Source of the DNA: JBBIQS01 sp037442205
Lineage (GTDB): Bacteria > Myxococcota > Myxococcia > Myxococcales > UBA5297
Assembly (NCBI GenBank): GCA_037442205.1
Contig: JBBIQS010000065.1
Location: forward strand, 1 to 47,725
Length of the DNA: 47,725 nt
Direction: 5' to 3'
Translations under genes and position numbers: made by a program
The notes under the pieces: model-generated
What the model was told of the DNA's origin: nothing
Seen by the model: only the letters and a program-made list of their open reading frames with translations
Databases searched by the model: none
Shown: piece after piece, positions 9,644 through 18,624 of the stretch
Layout of the letters: every line of letters starts with the position of its first letter
How positions within the stretch are numbered: the stretch's first letter is position 1

Positions 9644-11740
9644 GTGCTCGTGGAGCAGGATTTGGAACAGTGCGCGGCGCTGCCGCCCCAGGCGCAGGCC
9701 ATCCTTCAGGAGGAGCAGACTCTCCTCGAGCAGGTGCAGCAGGCCCTGCGGGCGCGCCGCCCGACCGAGGTGCGCGACGAGAAGGCGCTGGTGGAGCGGC
9801 TCAGGGAGCTGCGCGACCTGGCGACCAAGGCCGCGGCCCACGATCTGCCGACGCTGTTCCAGGAGATGAACCTGGTGCGCTCGCTGCTGGAGCATCCGCA
9901 GGAGGTGGCCGTCCCGGACTGGCGCTCGCCCTATTTCGCCCACCTGCGCCTGAAGGAGGGCTCCGAGTCGCGCGACTATCTGCTGGGCCGCGCCAGCCTG
10001 GTGGACCTGTCGCGCGGGGTGCGGGTCGTCGACTGGCGCTTCGCCCCGGTGGCGCGGATCTTCTACCGCTACCGCGAAGGCGATCCGTACGAAGAGGAGA
10101 TGCCCGGGCGGCTGGCGGAGGGCGAGGTCGAGGCGCGCCGGGTGGTGGTGGTGCACCAGGGAGAGCTGCAGCGGATCGTCACTCCGCAGCAGGTGCTCAC
10201 CCGGCGCTCCGACGGTGCCTGGACCTTCCAGGCCGCCGGCGCGGGGCTGGGTGGCGGGGCCGGCAGCGCGGCGCGGCCCGGGGTGCTGGGAATCGGCCGG
10301 GCCGCGACCGATCGCGCCCAGAAGGCCGACATCTCGGCGCTCCTGGACAGGGAGCAGTTCGAGGCCACCCGCGAGGATCCCGACCAGCCGCTCTTGGTGC
10401 TGGGCAGCGCGGGCAGCGGCAAGACCACGGTGGCGCTGCACCGGCTGGCGTCGCTCTCGTTCGAGGACCCGCAGCGCTTTCCCCCCGGGCGCATGCAGGT
10501 GGTGGTGCCCGAGCCCGGGCTGGCGCGGCTGTCGGCGAGGCTGCTCGAGCCGCTGGGGCTGTCGGCGGTCGCGGTCAAGACGCTCGACAAATGGATGCGC
10601 GAGCGCTCCCACGCCGCCTTCGGGACCCCGGCGCGGCTGTGCGAAGAGACCCCGCCGCTGGTGGCCCGGCTCAAGCGCCACCCGGCGCTCTACTCCGCCC
10701 TGCGCGGGAAGCTGCGGCCCAACGGCACGACCAGCCTGGGCGGGCTGCGGCGCGAGCTGGCGGAGCTGCTCACCGATCGGCCGTTCCTGGAGTCGATCGT
10801 CCGCGAGGCCCAGGGCGGGCTGCCCACCACCTGCATCGAGGAGACGGTGCGCCACACCATGGCCCAGCTCGCCTCGCCGGATCCGACCGACGCCGAATTC
10901 TCCGGCTTCGAGGCCGCCGACGGGCGCTCGCTGGACGACGGCGGCGCCGACGAGGTCGCTGGGACCTACGACCCGGAGGATCTGCCCATCCTCATGGCCA
11001 TGCGCGCGTCCCGCGGCGGCTCGATGGGCCCCTCGCTCGCTCACCTCGTGGTGGACGAGGCCGAGGACCTGTCGCTGTTCGAGATCTTCACGCTGGGAAA
11101 GCACCTGGGAAAGCGGCGCAGCGTGACGCTGGCCGGCGACGACGCCCAGCAGACCTTCACCGGGTTCGCCGGCTGGGAGGTGGCGCTGGAGGCGCTGGGG
11201 GCCAACGGGGCGGCGCGCTGCCGCCTGCAGGTGACCTACCGCTGTCCCAAGCCCATCGCCGAGCTGGCGCAGAAGGTCCTGGGACCGCTGGCGGCGGCCC
11301 AGCCCTCGCTGTCGGGCAGGGAAGGGGCGCCGGTGGGCCACTTCTCCTTCCCCGCCGAGGCCCATGCCAGCCTGTTCCTGGTGGACGCCATTCGCGACTT
11401 GATCGAGCGCGAGCCCGAGGCCTCGGTCGGCGTGGTGGCGCGCACTCCGGAGGCTGCTCAGGCGTTCCACAGGCTGCTCGCCGACCTGCCGGAGGCTCGG
11501 CTGGTGACCGAGGGCGCATTCTCGTTCGAGCCCGGCATCGACGTCACCGACGTGGCCCAGGTCAAGGGACTGGAGTTCGACTACGTGATCGTCCCGGACG
11601 CCTCGGCCCAGGCCTATCCGCTCAACGACGAGTCGCGGCGGCTGCTGCACGTGGCGGTGACCCGGGCCTCGCACCAGCTGTGGGTGGTCTCGGTGGGCGA
11701 CCAGAGCCCGCTGTTGCGCGGCGCTTTTTCGCACCCTTAG
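9644..11740 (+). CDS. Superfamily 1 helicase/ATPase, HelD/UvrD-like
   Basis: 698 residues. SF1 motifs in order: Walker A LVLGSAGSGKTTVALHRL, Walker B HLVVDEAEDLS, motif III LAGDDAQQTFTGF, motif IV TYRCPKPIAELA, motif V DVAQVKGLEFDYVIVPDAS and motif VI LLHVAVTRASHQLWVV. The N-terminal 200 residues hold a coiled coil followed by a segment around DWRSPYFAHLRL and VVDWRFAPVARIFYRY. That is the layout of HelD proteins, which recycle RNA polymerase, rather than of UvrD or Rep repair helicases. The GTG at 9644 was chosen because GGGAGG precedes it by about seven bases; the longer frame from 9542 would include the putative -10 box. HelD identity is likely but not certain. Confidence 0.85.
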   Translation: MLVEQDLEQCAALPPQAQAILQEEQTLLEQVQQALRARRPTEVRDEKALVERLRELRDLATKAAAHDLPTLFQEMNLVRSLLEHPQEVAVPDWRSPYFAHLRLKEGSESRDYLLGRASLVDLSRGVRVVDWRFAPVARIFYRYREGDPYEEEMPGRLAEGEVEARRVVVVHQGELQRIVTPQQVLTRRSDGAWTFQAAGAGLGGGAGSAARPGVLGIGRAATDRAQKADISALLDREQFEATREDPDQPLLVLGSAGSGKTTVALHRLASLSFEDPQRFPPGRMQVVVPEPGLARLSARLLEPLGLSAVAVKTLDKWMRERSHAAFGTPARLCEETPPLVARLKRHPALYSALRGKLRPNGTTSLGGLRRELAELLTDRPFLESIVREAQGGLPTTCIEETVRHTMAQLASPDPTDAEFSGFEAADGRSLDDGGADEVAGTYDPEDLPILMAMRASRGGSMGPSLAHLVVDEAEDLSLFEIFTLGKHLGKRRSVTLAGDDAQQTFTGFAGWEVALEALGANGAARCRLQVTYRCPKPIAELAQKVLGPLAAAQPSLSGREGAPVGHFSFPAEAHASLFLVDAIRDLIEREPEASVGVVARTPEAAQAFHRLLADLPEARLVTEGAFSFEPGIDVTDVAQVKGLEFDYVIVPDASAQAYPLNDESRRLLHVAVTRASHQLWVVSVGDQSPLLRGAFSHP

Positions 11741-11787
11741 GCCCGACGCGATAAAAGGAGAGCGGGGGCAGCGCTGAGGAGGTTGCC

Positions 11788-12408
11788 TTGCGTCGAAGTC
11801 GAGGATGGGCGGCGATGGCCGCCGCGGCGATTCTGGGATGCGCCTCGGAGAAGATGGCGGTCAACGAGGTGGCGCCGCCCGAAGTGCTGATCGAGACCGC
11901 TCCCAACGGCGCCCGGGTCATCCGCGACGGGGTCGAGCTGGGAAGCACCCCCTGGCTGCTCAAGGTCGCCAACGCGGCCGGGACCATCGTCGTCGAGCTG
12001 CACCGGGAGAACTACCTGGGGCAGACCCTCAAGATTCCGGCCGACGAGGTGGTCAAAGGCAAGCTGCCGCGGGTGGTGGTGCCGCTGCGGCCCGGGCACT
12101 GGGATGCTCGCGGGCGCCCCATCCCCATGGACGACGCCGCCCAGATCGCGCGCGCCGGCGCCGAGGTCTCCAAGACCGGCCGCTGCGACGAGGCGCTGCA
12201 GTACTTCCGCTATGCGCTCCAGCTCGACCCGCGCACGCCCTCGGCGCACAAGGGAATGGGCATCTGCTACGCCAAGATGGGCGAAAGGACCAAGGCCGTG
12301 CGCGCCTACAAGCAATACCTGCTGTTCGCGCCCCAGGCCCCGGACGCCCCGAAGGTGCAGAAGATCGTCAGCGAGGCCCAGGGCGACATCGAGCTGGGGG
12401 GAGAGTGA
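11788..12408 (+). CDS. PEGA-domain and TPR lipoprotein
   Basis: 206 residues. The TTG start is supported by GAGGAGG five bases upstream. The signal sequence ends in the lipobox AILGC. A PEGA-like beta domain (about 31-110) shows VLIETAPNGARVIRDGVELGSTPW, cited here in part; it is followed by two to three TPR helices (DEALQYFRYALQLDP, KAVRAYKQYLLFAP). PEGA domains are common in surface-layer and envelope proteins. Probably an outer-membrane or periplasmic scaffold. Its stop overlaps the GTG of the Rieske gene (GTGA), so the two are coupled, though no functional link is apparent. Confidence 0.85.
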   Translation: MRRSRGWAAMAAAAILGCASEKMAVNEVAPPEVLIETAPNGARVIRDGVELGSTPWLLKVANAAGTIVVELHRENYLGQTLKIPADEVVKGKLPRVVVPLRPGHWDARGRPIPMDDAAQIARAGAEVSKTGRCDEALQYFRYALQLDPRTPSAHKGMGICYAKMGERTKAVRAYKQYLLFAPQAPDAPKVQKIVSEAQGDIELGGE

Positions 12409-12728
12409 AGCCTGAGCGGATCTCACTCGGGCCGTCTTCGGCCATCGTCGAAGGGCAGCTGCGCGGGTTTGAAGTCGAGCCCGAGCGGTTCGTGCTGGTG
12501 GCGCGCCTCGAGGGGGGACTGCACGCCATCGACGACTGGTGCAACCACGCCGGCTGCCTGCTCTCCGGCGGCCGCCGCGCGGGGGGAGTGGTGCTCTGCC
12601 CCTGCCACGAGATCGGCTTCGACCTGCTGTCGGGCAAGAACGTCACCGACCCGAATCTGTGCGCCGACCAGCGCCGCTACCAGGTCGGCGAGCAGGACGG
12701 CGAGATCTTCCTCCTCAAGGACTGGTGA
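12405..12728 (+). CDS. Rieske [2Fe-2S] ferredoxin-like protein
   Basis: 107 residues, one Rieske domain with both cluster-binding boxes: CNH within DDWCNHAGCLLSGG, and CPCH within VVLCPCHEIGFDLLSG, giving two Cys and two His ligands. There is no signal peptide or membrane anchor, so it is a soluble cytoplasmic carrier of the ferredoxin type found with oxygenases and nitrite reductases. The GTG start overlaps the previous stop. No oxygenase is adjacent, so its partner is unknown. Confidence 0.88.
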   Translation: MKPERISLGPSSAIVEGQLRGFEVEPERFVLVARLEGGLHAIDDWCNHAGCLLSGGRRAGGVVLCPCHEIGFDLLSGKNVTDPNLCADQRRYQVGEQDGEIFLLKDW

Positions 12729-12732
12729 GGCC

Positions 12733-13254
12733 ATGGCACACGAACACTCCGGCGGGACGCACCACGAGCACAAGGCGCACGCCCCGGCGCAGGTCGCCTG
12801 CTACGTGATCACTTCCAGCGACACCCGCGACCCGCGCAGCGACCAGAGCGGCCAGCTCATCTGCCAGCTGCTCGAAGGCGCCGGACACCGGCTCGCCGGC
12901 AAGGAGATCGTCAAGGACGACCCCGAGCAGCTGCGGGCGGCGCTGGAGGCGGCGCGCGCCCGAGGCGCCCAGGCGGTGCTGATCAGCGGCGGCACCGGGC
13001 TGGGCCGCCGCGACGTGACCGTCGAAACGCTCCAGCCGCTGCTGGAGAAGCGCCTCGACGGCTTCGGCGAGCTGTTCCGGATGCTCTCGTTCCAGGAGAT
13101 CGGCACCGCGGCGATGATGTCCCGGGCGCTGGCCGGGACCGCGAAGGGGATGGTGGTCTTCGCGCTGCCCGGATCTCCGGCGGCCGCCCGCCTGGCGCTC
13201 GAGCGCCTGATCCTTCCCGAGCTGGGCCACTGCGTGCGCGAGATGACGCGCTAG
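12733..13254 (+). CDS. moaB: Molybdenum cofactor biosynthesis protein MoaB
   Basis: 173 residues of the MoaB/MogA fold, which adenylylates molybdopterin before metal insertion. Seen: VACYVITSSDTRDPRSDQSG at the start of the domain, LISGGTGLGRRDVTVE (the SGGTG nucleotide loop) and VVFALPGSPAAARLAL (the LPGSP loop). Length is typical apart from an N-terminal extension of about 20 residues rich in histidine (HEHSGGTHHEHKAHA), which could bind metal. It starts four bases after the Rieske gene, so the two form an operon. MoaB and MogA cannot be separated firmly by eye; the overall form favours MoaB. Confidence 0.92.
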   Translation: MAHEHSGGTHHEHKAHAPAQVACYVITSSDTRDPRSDQSGQLICQLLEGAGHRLAGKEIVKDDPEQLRAALEAARARGAQAVLISGGTGLGRRDVTVETLQPLLEKRLDGFGELFRMLSFQEIGTAAMMSRALAGTAKGMVVFALPGSPAAARLALERLILPELGHCVREMTR

Positions 13255-13290
13255 CGCCCCGCGGCCGCTCGGGCGTTACACAAGGTGCGC

Positions 13291-14175
13291 ATGCGCCCCG
13301 ACCGGACAGCGCGGCTGCGGCCGCTGCTCGACGAGCTGCTCGATCCCTCCTTCGCCCGCCAGCGGCTGGAGAGTGACCCGGTGCGCTTTCCGCGCCGCTA
13401 CCGGCGGCCCGAGGACGTGGAGCTGGTGGGGCTGGTCGCCGCCTGCCTGGCCTATGGCCGGGCCGACCTCTTCCTGCCCAAGCTGGAGCAGCTCTTCGCC
13501 GCGATGGGCGACAATCCGAGCCAATTCGCCCGCAAATTCGACCCGCGCCGCGACGGCCAATGGCTGCGCGATTTCGTCTATCGCTTCAATACCGGGGCGG
13601 ACCTGGCGGCGCTCCTCCTGGCTGCCGGCCGCCTGCAGAACGAGGGCGGGCTGGGCGAGGCCTTCGCCGCGGCCTGGCGCGCCCGGGGCGAGCTCAAGGG
13701 CGCGCTCTGCGACTTCACCGCCGCGCTTCGCTCCCGGGTGGCCGCCGAGGAGTGCGCCCCGGCCGGCGCGCTGCGCGCCTTCGAGCACCTCCTGCCCGAC
13801 CCCGCCCGAGGCGGCGCCTGCAAACGGCTGCTGCTCTATCTGCGATGGATGATCCGCGGCGGCCCAGAAGATCCAATTGATTTGAGAATTTGGAGACAGC
13901 TGGATCCGGCCGTTCTGCTCGTTCCGGTGGATACCCATGTGGCGCGAATCGGCTGGAACCTGGGGTTGACGCACCGCGATGACCTCTCCTGGCGCACCAG
14001 CGAGGAGATCACCGCCTCGCTGCGCCAGCTCGACCCGGCCGACCCGGTCAAGTACGACTTCGCCCTCTGCCACCTGGGGATGAGCGGCCGCTGCCCGGTC
14101 CGCCGCTCCCCCTCGGCCTGCCGGCGCTGCCCGCTCTCCGAGCTGTGCCGGGGGCGCCGCCGGCCGCGCGATTGA
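13291..14175 (+). CDS. TIGR02757 (DUF2400) family protein with a C-terminal iron-sulfur cysteine loop
   Basis: 294 residues. The family signature is visible in VGLVAACLAYGRADLFLPKL near the N-terminus, LYLRWMIRGGPEDPIDLRIW in the middle, and VDTHVARIGWNLGLT towards the end. This resembles a helix-hairpin-helix/GPD glycosylase fold. The C-terminus has four cysteines spaced C-x8-C-x2-C-x5-C (CPVRRSPSACRRCPLSELC), close to the [4Fe-4S] loop of endonuclease III. A DNA-related role is likely from the fold; none is experimentally known to me. Start at ATG 13291, preceded by AAGG; a GTG two codons earlier is possible. Confidence 0.88.
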   Translation: MRPDRTARLRPLLDELLDPSFARQRLESDPVRFPRRYRRPEDVELVGLVAACLAYGRADLFLPKLEQLFAAMGDNPSQFARKFDPRRDGQWLRDFVYRFNTGADLAALLLAAGRLQNEGGLGEAFAAAWRARGELKGALCDFTAALRSRVAAEECAPAGALRAFEHLLPDPARGGACKRLLLYLRWMIRGGPEDPIDLRIWRQLDPAVLLVPVDTHVARIGWNLGLTHRDDLSWRTSEEITASLRQLDPADPVKYDFALCHLGMSGRCPVRRSPSACRRCPLSELCRGRRRPRD

Positions 14176-14236
14176 CAGTGTTAATCGGAGCGAAATTTTT
14201 CAATTACAATTGCAAGCAAATTTGATTCATATTAAT
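14172..14236 (+). promoter_or_regulatory. AT-rich promoter/operator region of the AT-hook gene
   Basis: About 65 bases of unusually AT-rich sequence in a genome that is otherwise about 70% GC. It contains TTGACA (14172-14177), TACAAT (14205-14210), the palindrome CAAATTTG (14217-14224) and TATTAAT (14230-14236). No -35/-10 pair has standard spacing (TTGACA to TACAAT is 27 bases), so the exact promoter is unresolved. Since the downstream protein has AT-hooks, autoregulatory binding here is plausible. Confidence 0.5.
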
Positions 14237-14288
14237 AGGCTGCCTGCAGCAACTCCCTCTCCCAACCGAAACACACGAGGACGCGACC

Positions 14289-14678
14289 ATGCCCACCTTC
14301 GATTCCGCCATCCGCGGCGTCATTGCCGAGGAAGTCGAGCAAGCCCTGCAGCCCTACCGCGATCTGCTGACGCAGATCACCAAGTTCGTGGGCATGCCCA
14401 CCGCCGGGCGCGGCCCCGGCCGGCCCCCCAAGGCGCTCCTCGAGGAGGCCCCTCGCCGCGGCCGCAAGCCGGGTCGCAAGCCGGGCCGCCGCGCCGCCGG
14501 CAAGGGCGACGCCTCGGCCTTCTCCGCCGGCCAGACCGTCCGCTACCGCCAGGGCCGCGGCGAGTTCGAGGCCAAGGTGGTGGAGATCGACTCCGCCACC
14601 AACACGGTCACCGTCGAGCGCGTCTCGGACGGAAAGCAGGTCCAGCGCCCGGCCGCCAAGATCTACTTGAGCGCCTAG
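14289..14678 (+). CDS. AT-hook DNA-binding protein with C-terminal SH3-like domain
   Basis: 129 residues. The N-terminal helix (about 1-35) is amphipathic and may dimerise. It is followed by a basic segment with an AT-hook core GRGPGRPP and the repeat GRKPGRKPGRR, both of the minor-groove binding type. The C-terminal 50 residues (AGQTVRYRQGRGEFEAKVVE to KIYLSA) look like a small beta-barrel of KOW or Tudor type. Likely a nucleoid-associated or architectural regulator, a type common in myxobacteria. It has its own AT-rich upstream region and a strong terminator, so it is probably a single-gene, well expressed unit. Confidence 0.8.
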   Translation: MPTFDSAIRGVIAEEVEQALQPYRDLLTQITKFVGMPTAGRGPGRPPKALLEEAPRRGRKPGRKPGRRAAGKGDASAFSAGQTVRYRQGRGEFEAKVVEIDSATNTVTVERVSDGKQVQRPAAKIYLSA

Positions 14679-14717
14679 CGAGCCCTCGTTAGAGAGCACT
14701 CGCGACGCAGTTCTCGG

Positions 14718-14748
14718 GGGCCTGTCCGCACCAGCAGCGGGCAGGCCC
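14718..14748 (+). terminator. Rho-independent terminator after the AT-hook gene
   Basis: A 12-bp stem with one G-T pair (14718-14729 with 14737-14748) and a seven-base loop, followed by a T-rich run (TCTCCTTGTTTG). It lies 40 bases after the stop and insulates gltD from upstream transcription. Confidence 0.8.
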
Positions 14749-14866
14749 TCTCCTTGTTTGCCGCCCTCCGGCCTCTCCTTTGAGCTGCGCTTGGCCCGGG
14801 CCCACCGCCGGCGGCGCCAGGTGCGGAATCAACCTGGGGAAACGTTGACCCAGGCGCGAGGGATCG

Positions 14867-17800
14867 ATGATGATGCGACGGCTCGAAACCACCCCTGAAT
14901 TCGCCAGGTCCCGAATGCGACAAGCCCTCACCCTCTGCGCGAGTATCGCCCTGCTGCTGACCGCCGCCGCCCCGGCCGCCCAGCCTTCCCACAAGGAGCA
15001 CCGCGAGGCCGAGCTCTCCAAGAAGGAGGAGTCCAAGGTCCCCGAGCGCGACCTGGCCGGCGACATCTCCCGGCGCAAGAAGGAGAAGGTCAAGGAGCGC
15101 CCGGCGCTGGAGTACGACCAGTACCGGCTCGGCGTCGAGCTGCAGGTGGCCTCCAAGCGCCGCGAGCAAATCGACACCCTGCAGAAGATCATCGCCCTGG
15201 GCCCCAACCCCGGCGAGGCCCCCGACCTGGCCTTCCGCCTGGCCGAGCTCTACTGGGAGGAGTCGAAGTCCTACTTCTTCGAGGCCAACCGCAAAGACGA
15301 CGACATCATCCGCGCCAAGGTCGACAAGAACGACGCCAAGCTCTCCCAGGCCGAGGCCGAGAAGGCCGAGGCCCTGCGCAAGCGCGACAACTTCCAGGCC
15401 CTGGCCATCGACCAGTACCGGACGATCATCGCCCGCTACAAGAAGTACCAGCGCATGGACGAGGTGCTGTTCTTCCTCGGCCACAACATGTGGGACGGCG
15501 GCAAGGAGAAGGAGGCGGTCACCGTCTACCAGAAGCTGCTCAAGGACTATCCCAAGAGCCGCTACACCCCCGACGCCTGGGTGGCGGTGGGCCAGTACTA
15601 CTTCGACAGCTCCAAGGCCAAGAAGGAGCTCTTGAACAACGCCCTGGAAGCCTTCAAGTCGGCGGCCACCTTCACCGACAACAAGGTCTACGGCTACGCC
15701 CTCTACATGCAGGGCTGGTGCTACTACAACCTCGGCGACTTCACCAAGGCCCAGGAGATGTACAAGTCGGTCATCTACTTCGGCGAGCTGCAGGGCAAGG
15801 CCGACAACCGCGCCCTGTCCTTGGCCAAGGAAGCGCGCAAGGACTACGTGGTCGCCTACAGCCACACCGGCGACGTGATGAGCGCCAAGGCCGACTTCCA
15901 GAAGGTGGGCGGCGAGGACGGCTGGTGGGGGATGATGAAGGGCCTGGCCGGCCTGTACTTCGACGACGGCAAGGACAAGGAAGCCACCATCGTCTACAAG
16001 CTGCTGATCAACGAGCGGCCGCTGTCGCCGGAGGCCCCGTTCTTCCAGGGGCGGATCGTCGACTGCGTGATGCGGGTCGGCATGAAGGACGTCACCGTCA
16101 AGCAGGTGCGCGAGCTGGTGCGGGTGCTGCGCGAGGTGGAGAAGTCGGGCTCGGCCAAGAAGGACGAGGACAAGAAGGCGCTGCAGGACGCCCGCGACCT
16201 GGCCGAGCGCACCCTGCGCAACCTGGCGGTCAACTGGCACAACGAGGCCAAGAAGACCCGCAACGAGCAGACCTACTTCCTGGCCTCGGAGGTCTACCAG
16301 GACTACCTGGAGGTCTTCCCCGACAGCCAGCACGCCTACGACCTGCGCTTCTACTTCGCCGAGCTGTTGTTCGACAACCTCAACAAGTACGAGCGCGCCG
16401 CCGAGGAGTACACCCGGGTCCTGCAGGAGGACACCAAGAAGATCGACGCCGCCAAGGACCCCAACAACCCCAAGCCGGAGAAGCCGGGCCGGCGGCTGGT
16501 GGAGGCGGCCTACGCCGCGGTGGCCGCCTACGACGAGGTGGCCAAGAAGTTCGAGAAGGACGAGCAGCTGCCCAAGAACGACGGCAAGTCCAAGCTGCCG
16601 ATCCCCGAGCCCAAGAAGAAGCTGCTCCTGGCCTGCGAGCGCTACATCCGCTACGTGCCCAGCGGCGACAAGCAGGTGGAGGTGATGTACAAGGCCGCCA
16701 ACATCCTCTACCGCTACAACTACCTCGACCAGGCGGTGCAGCTGTTCGCCAAGATCGCCCTCGAGCACCCGGAGAGCGAGCTGGCCGAGTACAGCGCCAA
16801 CCTGATGCTCGACTCGTTCAACATCCGCGAGGACTGGGCGAGCATGAACGAGTGGGCGCGCAAGTTCCGCGCCCAGCAGAAGCTGCCCAAGAAGTTCCGC
16901 GACGAAGTGGAGAGGGTGCTCGAGCAGAGCTCGCTGAAGCTGGTGGACTCGCGGGACAAGGCCGGCGACTTCGCCGGGGCCGCCGAGGCCTACCTGGACT
17001 TCGTCAAGGAGTTCCCCAAGGCCGACACCGCCGACCAGGCGCTGTTCAACGCCTCGGGCGACTTCTTCAAGGCGAAGATGGTCGATCGCTCGATCGAGGT
17101 CCGCAAGCATCTGGTGGCCCGCTATCCCAGCAGCCGGTTCCTGCCGATGTGCGTGTACGCCAACGGCGAGTCCTACGAGACCATCGGCGAGTTCGAGCAG
17201 GCCGCCGAGGCCTACGAGACCTACGCCGCCGGCTGGGAGGGCAACGCCGGCGGGGCCAAGAAGGGCGGCAAGGCCGGCGCCAAGGGCAAGGGGGCGGCCA
17301 GGAAGGAGGACAAGCCGGCCGACGGCTTCGCCTTCGAGGAGAGCAAGGCCCAGGCGGCGCTGTTCAACGCCGGGATCTTTCGCCAGGGCCTGGGCCACTA
17401 CAAGGAGGCGCTGCGCGACCGCACCCACTACCTGGAGCTGTGGCCCGATTCCAAGGACGCCGAGGCGATCTTCCTCTCCATCGCCGAGCTGCACGAGCGC
17501 TTCGGCAACCCGACCAAGGCCCTCAACCAGCTGGACGAGTACGAGAAGAAGTACTGCGGCCGCGACCCGGACAAGATGCTCTCCACCGAGCAGCGGATCG
17601 CCAAGATCTACGAGAAGCAGGGCGGCGGAAAGAACGTCCAGCGCATCCAGGGGCGGGCGCTCGACTACTACAACAAGCTCAACCGCAGCCAGAAGGACAA
17701 GCTGGGCGCGGCGTCGCTGGAGATCGTGGCCAAGGCCAGCTTCCTGGAGATCGAGCCGGCCTTCGCCGAGTACACCCGCATCAAGATCGTCATCCCCAAG

Positions 17801-18586
17801 TTCCCCTTGGACGAGAAGAAGCTGGTGGGGGCGGTCGAGCCCAAGAAGAAGGCGCTGGCCGAGCTGCAGAAGAAGTACACCGAGGTGGTCTCGCTCAAGG
17901 CGGCCGACCCGGCGATCTGCTCGCTCTACAAGCTGGGGCTGGCCTTCGAGGACTTCTCGGAGAAGGTGACCAACGCCCCGCTGCCCGAGGTTCCACTGCC
18001 CGACCAGCTCAAGCCGGTCAAGCACCTGTGGAACGTCCCCTGGGCCAAGTGGCCCAAGGAGTACAAGGAGCAGATCACCGAGCAGCAGTGGCAGGAGATC
18101 CAGGGGCAGGTGGCCGAGTACAAGTCGGGCATGGAGCAGCAGCTGCGCGACGTGCTGGGCCAGCTCAAGATCCCGCTCGAGGACTCGGCCGGCGACGCCT
18201 TCGCCACCGCGGTGCAGAAGTCGCGCGAGCTGTCGATCTACAACGGCTGCGCCGACAAGGCGCTGCAGCAGCTGGCCAGCCACTACAAGCCCGACAGCTA
18301 CCCCAAGGTCAGCGAGATCCTGATGGAAGTGAAGGCCGGCAAGGCGGCCCGCGAGGGCGCTGGACTGCTGACCGCGCTGCAGCCGCTGCCGCCGGCGCCG
18401 AAGGCCAACGCCAGGAAGGCCGCCGAGGATCCGGGAGCTGACCTGGGCCGCCTCGGCAACGATTCGGGCGGGCGCGACGCTCCTGCCGACGACCTGCGCG
18501 AGGCGGCCCCGCCGCGGCGCGACAGCCCCTCCAACGCCGAGCCCAAGGGCCCGAGCGAGCCGGAAGATCCCGACCTCATCAAGTGA
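14867..18586 (+). CDS. gltD: GltD/AgmU-like periplasmic TPR protein of the gliding machinery
   Basis: 1239 residues, close to M. xanthus AgmU/GltD. A signal-like segment (RQALTLCASIALLLTAAAP, about 18-36) follows a basic start; an ATG at 14915 would give a more standard signal peptide. The body is a long array of TPR-like helices rich in Lys, Glu and Tyr, with repeats such as EAVTVYQKLLKDYPKSRY, EAFKSAATFTDN and KEALRDRTHYLELWPDS. A basic Gly/Lys/Ala linker (about 793-817) interrupts it, and it ends in a disordered Pro-rich tail. In M. xanthus AgmU is found in the periplasm and at focal adhesion clusters, where it links inner-membrane and outer-membrane Glt proteins. It heads the cluster gltD-J; its stop is followed after 38 bases by gltE. 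Confidence 0.85.
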   Translation: MMMRRLETTPEFARSRMRQALTLCASIALLLTAAAPAAQPSHKEHREAELSKKEESKVPERDLAGDISRRKKEKVKERPALEYDQYRLGVELQVASKRREQIDTLQKIIALGPNPGEAPDLAFRLAELYWEESKSYFFEANRKDDDIIRAKVDKNDAKLSQAEAEKAEALRKRDNFQALAIDQYRTIIARYKKYQRMDEVLFFLGHNMWDGGKEKEAVTVYQKLLKDYPKSRYTPDAWVAVGQYYFDSSKAKKELLNNALEAFKSAATFTDNKVYGYALYMQGWCYYNLGDFTKAQEMYKSVIYFGELQGKADNRALSLAKEARKDYVVAYSHTGDVMSAKADFQKVGGEDGWWGMMKGLAGLYFDDGKDKEATIVYKLLINERPLSPEAPFFQGRIVDCVMRVGMKDVTVKQVRELVRVLREVEKSGSAKKDEDKKALQDARDLAERTLRNLAVNWHNEAKKTRNEQTYFLASEVYQDYLEVFPDSQHAYDLRFYFAELLFDNLNKYERAAEEYTRVLQEDTKKIDAAKDPNNPKPEKPGRRLVEAAYAAVAAYDEVAKKFEKDEQLPKNDGKSKLPIPEPKKKLLLACERYIRYVPSGDKQVEVMYKAANILYRYNYLDQAVQLFAKIALEHPESELAEYSANLMLDSFNIREDWASMNEWARKFRAQQKLPKKFRDEVERVLEQSSLKLVDSRDKAGDFAGAAEAYLDFVKEFPKADTADQALFNASGDFFKAKMVDRSIEVRKHLVARYPSSRFLPMCVYANGESYETIGEFEQAAEAYETYAAGWEGNAGGAKKGGKAGAKGKGAARKEDKPADGFAFEESKAQAALFNAGIFRQGLGHYKEALRDRTHYLELWPDSKDAEAIFLSIAELHERFGNPTKALNQLDEYEKKYCGRDPDKMLSTEQRIAKIYEKQGGGKNVQRIQGRALDYYNKLNRSQKDKLGAASLEIVAKASFLEIEPAFAEYTRIKIVIPKFPLDEKKLVGAVEPKKKALAELQKKYTEVVSLKAADPAICSLYKLGLAFEDFSEKVTNAPLPEVPLPDQLKPVKHLWNVPWAKWPKEYKEQITEQQWQEIQGQVAEYKSGMEQQLRDVLGQLKIPLEDSAGDAFATAVQKSRELSIYNGCADKALQQLASHYKPDSYPKVSEILMEVKAGKAAREGAGLLTALQPLPPAPKANARKAAEDPGADLGRLGNDSGGRDAPADDLREAAPPRRDSPSNAEPKGPSEPEDPDLIK

Positions 18587-18624
18587 CCCGCGCCATGTTC
18601 GACCGAAAAAAAGGTGACTCGTCG

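Noticed and set aside
14845..14873. TTGACC at 14845 as -35 box of gltD
   Set aside because: The matching -10 position would fall on the ATGATGATG start codons and shows no consensus; only possible if translation begins at 14915.
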